NCBI GenBank assembly: GCA_025765595.1
Contig: JAIVFH010000035.1
Span: forward strand, 1-64,000
Source of the DNA: Obelidium mucronatum
Taxonomy: Eukaryota; Chytridiomycota; Chytridiomycetes; Chytridiales; Chytriomycetaceae
Length of the DNA stretch: 64,000 nt
Reading direction: 5' to 3'
Shown here: positions 59,397 to 64,000 of the stretch, piece after piece
Layout: each line of letters begins with the position of its first letter
Numbering within the stretch: the stretch's first letter is position 1
The notes under the pieces: model-generated
What the model was told of the DNA's origin: nothing
The model's database searches: none
The model's input: the letters and a program-made list of their open reading frames with translations, nothing else
Position numbers and translations under genes: made by a program

Positions 59397-61592
59397 ATGT
59401 CTGAACCCCCTTCGCCCCGATCGCTTGGCGTTGACGATGCCTTCTTTCTGGACCGTATCAAGTCACCAGAGGCGGCGCCGCTTCTATCCCAGTTCAAAAC
59501 GTGAGTTGGTCGTGGAAATTGATGGTTGTGGCTTACACTTGGTTTCTCTAGCTTCCTGGCGTCCTTCAAAGAACGCAAATCAATGTCAATGGGAGATATG
59601 CGGAAAGCCATTTCGTCGTTCCTGGTCGTGATTTATGGCGCCAGTCTCGAAGTAATACACGTTTTTTTTTTGGCAGACGCCTATTCTCACCGATTGTGTT
59701 GATCTGGATTATTTAGAATCCAGCATTTGCCGATGTTGTCGATGATGATGAATTGGAGTATATTCGAGAGGGCTGGGAGAAGGTGTGTTTGTATTTGTAG
59801 CAGCATGTTAATTCACCTTGTAATGATTCCAACAACCCTTCATAACAAAGCTCGTGATGATGAAACTTCATGATCTGGTTTTTGGAATCGCAGAAACGAA
59901 AGAGGTTCAAATGCAGAAGCACTTGAATAATAAGATCATGCATTTCAAATGGGTCGTGGAGAGGCACTTTGACATTCCTTATAGCTTTGGTAATGGTCTC
60001 GAAACCGCACAGGCAGAGCTGGAAAAAGTGAATGGATTTAGGTGTCCTAAAGATAAACTTACAATTATGATGAACACGTTGGAACTTGTTGTTGGTTAGT
60101 GGCCCAATCCTCCACTTCTTTGGATATACAGCAAAATAGACGACTGACACTGGATTAAGCTGCAATTAAGAGGAAGCAAGACAGTGCCGGAAACGATCAA
60201 CTTTTACCTGTCTTGATTCTTGTACTGATTCGATCAAGCACAACCGATATCATTAGTAATGTCAAGTGAGCATTCATGTTTTTTTCCCCTATCGGTATAA
60301 CTTAAATCCTGAATTTTTGTTTTGTAGTTATGTTCTACGGTTCCGTGGAAAACAGCACGTTGAATCAGGCCAAGTTCAATACTGCCTGACTACAATGGTA
60401 CGCCCCCCTCATTTTTTTTAAGTCGATTTCTGACTGAACCGCGAGAATTCAGATGAGCGCCATTTCGTTTGTATACAACATGACGCTGGCATCACTCAGT
60501 CTCACAAAAGAAGAAGAAGCAGAGCGAAAAACCAAACTCCCTGAACACTTCATCCACCCCACAACCACAACAACAACCACAACCTCAGCAACAACAGCAG
60601 ATGCCCCCAAACAAACAGTAAAAGCCGCGACAACGCGTCTCCCTGGAAGCCAAACCCACGCAAGCGCTTTCATCCAAAACAACAACCCTACATCTGCAAT
60701 TTCTGGCTTTGCCTCCCAAATGTTTTCAAATACCGTTAAAGTGTTGGGAGATACAGCCTCCGTGTTGAAAGCGACTGCGGAAACAGTCGGCGGCACTGTC
60801 GATGGATTCACACAAGGCTTAATTGCCGGATTCAAGGAGGATCCAACATCGACTGGACAAAATAGTGCGGGGACTATGTCAAGCACGACAACAACGTCAA
60901 CATCTGGAGACTCGAAATCCTCTGTGGCTGACTCTCCTCACGCGGAAAGTTCCCCAATTGATATCAAGGGAGGTGGGACTGGTGGTAACCACCCCACCAA
61001 GAAGGCAATTGACCGAAACACCTCTACAAGTCGTTCAGGAACTCCACAGAATGCTAGTCCCACCGCAAATTCTGGGTTCGCACAATCTCCTGGCGCGAAA
61101 GCCGGAACAGCTTTTGGAAAGAGCTTGATTGCGTCCAGGCAGGCTGCGTTGAAACTGTTTACTCCTGGTTCTTCAGTTTTGACGGCTCAGAGTGTTTTTG
61201 GGGGTCGGCCAAGCGAAACTGAATTGGGAAGCGGTGGTGGTGGCGGCGGTGCGGGTCCTAGTGTTGCTGTTGTGAGACGTAGCATCAGTCGGGGGAGTGT
61301 GAATGAAGAGTTGTCGTCAAGTCCAGGCCATTCCCTTGGAAACTATTTTGAGAATAGGTTGTCTGAGACTGAGAAAAACATGCTCGAGGACTATGAAATG
61401 CAATTGGCTTTGGCTCTTAGTCTATCTGAGTCTAATCAAGCGAACCTAGAGGGAGGTGTTCCAACGGGATTGCTAATTGACGTGGAACCGGAACGACGTA
61501 TCACTACCCCTGTTGGAAACGCCAACGATAATGATTCTGACGATGAAATACCGCTGGAACGAAAGAAGAAAATTGTTACTACTGTTGAATAA
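59397..61592 (+). CDS. VPS9-domain Rab5 GEF-like protein
   Basis: An N-terminal helical bundle (SFLASFKERKSMSMGDMRKA, GWEKLVMMKLHDLVF) is followed by the VPS9 core: DKLTIMMNTLELVV, LLPVLILVLIRSSTTDIISN, VNYVLRFRG and YCLTTMMSAISFVYNM. This domain activates Rab5/Vps21 GTPases on endosomes. After it comes a Ser/Thr/Gly-rich region, and near the C-terminus EDYEMQLALALSLSES, a good ubiquitin-interacting motif. Vps9 and Rabex-5 also couple a VPS9 domain to ubiquitin binding, so the role is consistent. Six or more exons are joined. Confidence 0.85.
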
Positions 61593-61624
61593 AAACCTTT
61601 ATATATATCTACACATGCACAACA

Positions 61625-64000
61625 CTAAACCACATCAGGATCATACTCCTTCCCCAAAATCGCCAACGGAAATTTTCCTTCAGCCCTCGTCTTTTTGACA
61701 GCCCCGAATGCATAATATCCATCCCGAGTTTCCAAATTAAACATTATCACATCACCAGTTTTAACTTCCATCCAAAAATCATCATCTCCAGGAGGCGGAT
61801 CAAAGTCGCAATATGCTACCCCAACCCTGTCACCATTATCAAAATCATCGATTCTTGTCAACCCTGTTTTCAAAACACCACCACTGGATGAAGAGGAAGC
61901 GGGCATGCTGCCAAAAGTATGGAGAGGAACTGAAGGATTTGCAGAGCGAAACACAGTGTTTGAAGACGATCCCTGACTGAATGAAGCCTTTGTATTTTGA
62001 GGACGGCTTTGTTGGGCTATTGGATTCTTTTGAATCACAAGCGGAGCACTGGTGTCCAGATTGTTTATGGGAAAGTACCCATAGTCTCCAGTACGATGAT
62101 TTTTTCCCCAAACAAGCCCTTTTTCTTCATTTTCCCCAATATCCCTATTATTTTATATTTCAATTTCAATTTAAATTTTAAAACGGAACTTAACTCCACA
62201 AAGACAGCGTCCCCAATTTCACATGGCAGCAACAACCCAACCGAAGCAACTTGAAGATCCGCCTCAGAAACTAGAGAACTGCATTGGTAATAATTTTGGA
62301 TTGAAACCAATGGAGTTACAACCGAAGTGGTGGAAAACTCAGGAGCGCCGCCACCACCACCACTGCTACTTCCGCCGCCGCCACCACGACCACCACCAAA
62401 AATACTGCCGTCTTCAAATTCCGAACCATATCCATTCGAACTCAAGAAGCTTGATTTCTCCACACCTGCATCCACCTCAACACGTGCGACTAACGCCACC
62501 ATAAGATCATCCTCTTCCTCCTCTTGCTCATCTCCTACTTCTTCATTATCACCTTCCCGACTTTTCGCACGTGATGAATCAAAAGAAGCCGATGGACCAG
62601 ATACAGCATCATCGATCGACACTGGCACCATCGACGTGGGTGTTGTTGCATTTTGATGATTATGCACTCGCAAAATCCCAAAACTACGCCGTTCACTCAA
62701 ATGACTCGTTTCAGACCGTGGCACTGATCTTATAGACGGATTTAGATTCAATGGTGGCATCTCCTCGTCTCCTGCTGTTCCAGCATAGACTTCCTTCCCC
62801 ACAGATGAGTCCGTTGTCGCCGTCGCTGTCGCTGCCGCAGTTTGTGGAGCGCTTATGGAGGCTTCAGATGATGTAACTGGTATAAGAGAAATGGGTGACG
62901 CAGAAAATGGCGTTGTCGCGGATTGATTCTGCGACTGCTGCTGCTGCTGATGAAAATGCTGATGCTGTTTTGATGACGACGGTGGTGGTGCTGGCGGAAG
63001 CCGATCGTGCTGACCAAAGAAATCACCAGAGAGATCCCCTTTATTGACGCCAATCACAGCAAAGCCCTTTTTCGCTGCCATGGGTCCAAAATTGGATGAC
63101 GATGATGCTGGTGGCAGTGAAACTTGTTCTTGCTGCTGCTGACCAAAGAAATCCCCACCCAAGGCCTTATTGACTCCAATCACACTAAAACCCCTTTTGG
63201 AAGCGACGGGTGCGAGGTTGGGCAATGAGGATCCCTTGGCGGTAGCAGCAGCGGGTATATTCGTTGTTGAAATTCTTGAAGAATTAATGACCACCGTCGC
63301 GGAGGGTGGGTGACTCTTGTTTCCGAAAAACCCTCCAAACCCTTTCTTCGCCACCGGCGAAGCCGCCAACGTCGTGGGCTTTGTAGTAGTTGTGGTAGCA
63401 GCGGTAGAAGGAGCAGCGACTGGAGGATTGGGGGGATTCAAGTCAACTGATGGTGCATTCATGAAATAACTATCGGCCATAGGATTTGCGTCCTCTGCTT
63501 TTTTAGCTCCAAGAACCCCGAATCCTCGCTTTGCTACGCCTGCTGCCACCACTTGAGGAGACGGTGTTTTGACAGCAACTGACGATGATGAAAAGTATGA
63601 GGGACTTGTTGCCAGCCCTCCTCCCCCAGAACGACTCTTGTCGAACGATGTTGCAGGGGTTATTGTTGAATGGTGCAAAGACGAACTCGACGAGTCACCA
63701 TTTGGCATACCCAAAGAATTCACAATGGCGCTGCTTGAAGATCCCGTTAAGCCACCACTACCACCACCGCTTAAACTAGGTGCTGAGAAGTTTGAAGGTG
63801 ATGGAGAAGATGATCTCAGAGACTCGGAAGTGGCCTGCTGGATGCCCTCCTGCGAGTGGCGAGTTGAGAGTCCTCCCATGCCGTAACTATCAGAAACTGG
63901 CAAAGGCGGCGACTCAGTTACTGGTTTGCTAGAAGTGAATAGCGACTTGGAAGAGTTCAACAGCTTCTTGAGCCATGGGTCCGAGGAGGGTGCAGGTACA
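61625..64000 (-). CDS. Two-SH3 protein with repeated GF motifs, 5' end off window
   Basis: The frame is open to the right edge, so the N-terminus is missing. A Ser/Pro-rich disordered region contains four related short motifs: AKRGFGVLGAKK, AKKGFGGFFGNK, SKRGFSVIGVNK and AKKGFAVIGVNK, the last two followed by GGDFFGQ or SGDFFGQ. Two SH3 domains follow. The first is split by an intron near 62190 and ends DYGYFPINNLD. The second reads VAYCDFDPPPGDDDFWMEVK, then GKFPLAILGKEYD. Its stop is 32 bases from the VPS9 gene stop on the other strand. A scaffold role in polarity or endocytosis is inference. Confidence 0.7.

Overview
The window is eukaryotic nuclear DNA, most likely from an early-diverging fungus, probably a chytrid. 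Genes are split by many short introns (about 45-120 bp; GTATGT/GTAAGT-like donors, CTAAC-like branch sites, CAG/TAG acceptors). The housekeeping set includes fungal-type PHO88/SND3, a YAP/PAP1-type bZIP factor, MED7, COG5 and a VPS9-domain protein. Intergenic gaps between host genes are very small, often 30-130 bp. I had no database access; identities come from reading motifs and splicing the exons by eye, with codon phase checked where exon positions are given.

1-9.4 kb is a tandem segmental duplication. Each unit has a short GC-rich minisatellite (1 copy in unit 1, 10 in unit 2), a UBZ4-type zinc-finger gene on + and a RING-H2 gene on -. The unit 2 RING gene is complete with a putative N-myristoylation start; the unit 1 copy is cut off at its 5' end.

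9.4-29.4 kb is compact host sequence: mitochondrial-type seryl-tRNA synthetase, nucleoside diphosphate kinase, bZIP factor, MFS transporter 1, an SH3 protein, a quadruple CX9C protein, an AMPK/MARK-like kinase, an F-box-like protein, an FAD oxidoreductase with a C-terminal membrane tail, PHO88/SND3, and MFS transporter 2 (a paralogue of the first).

29.4-53.5 kb is an accessory island between MFS transporter 2 and a PAQR receptor gene. It starts with a decayed pogo/Tigger-type transposase. Next come three related CE-clan-like (Ulp/adenain-type) cysteine protease genes, two of which begin with a copy of the histone H3 N-terminal tail. The island also has a divergent histone H3 gene whose tail is out of frame, a SET-domain gene with a one-base frame break, a Cys-rich zinc protein, a zinc-ribbon plus ATP-grasp-like protein and several repeat clusters. 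It ends with a large protein carrying an internal 76-residue ubiquitin-like domain that aligns to ubiquitin without gaps and ends in LPGG, followed at once by a very large Fanzor (eukaryotic TnpB-like) nuclease. My inference is a Fanzor-bearing mobile or virus-derived element that combines a ubiquitin-fused precursor, matching GG-type proteases and tools aimed at host chromatin. This is the most novel part of the window.

53.5-64 kb is host sequence again: PAQR receptor, MED7, COG5, a VPS9-domain Rab5-GEF-like protein, and a two-SH3 protein with four repeated GF motifs that runs off the right edge.
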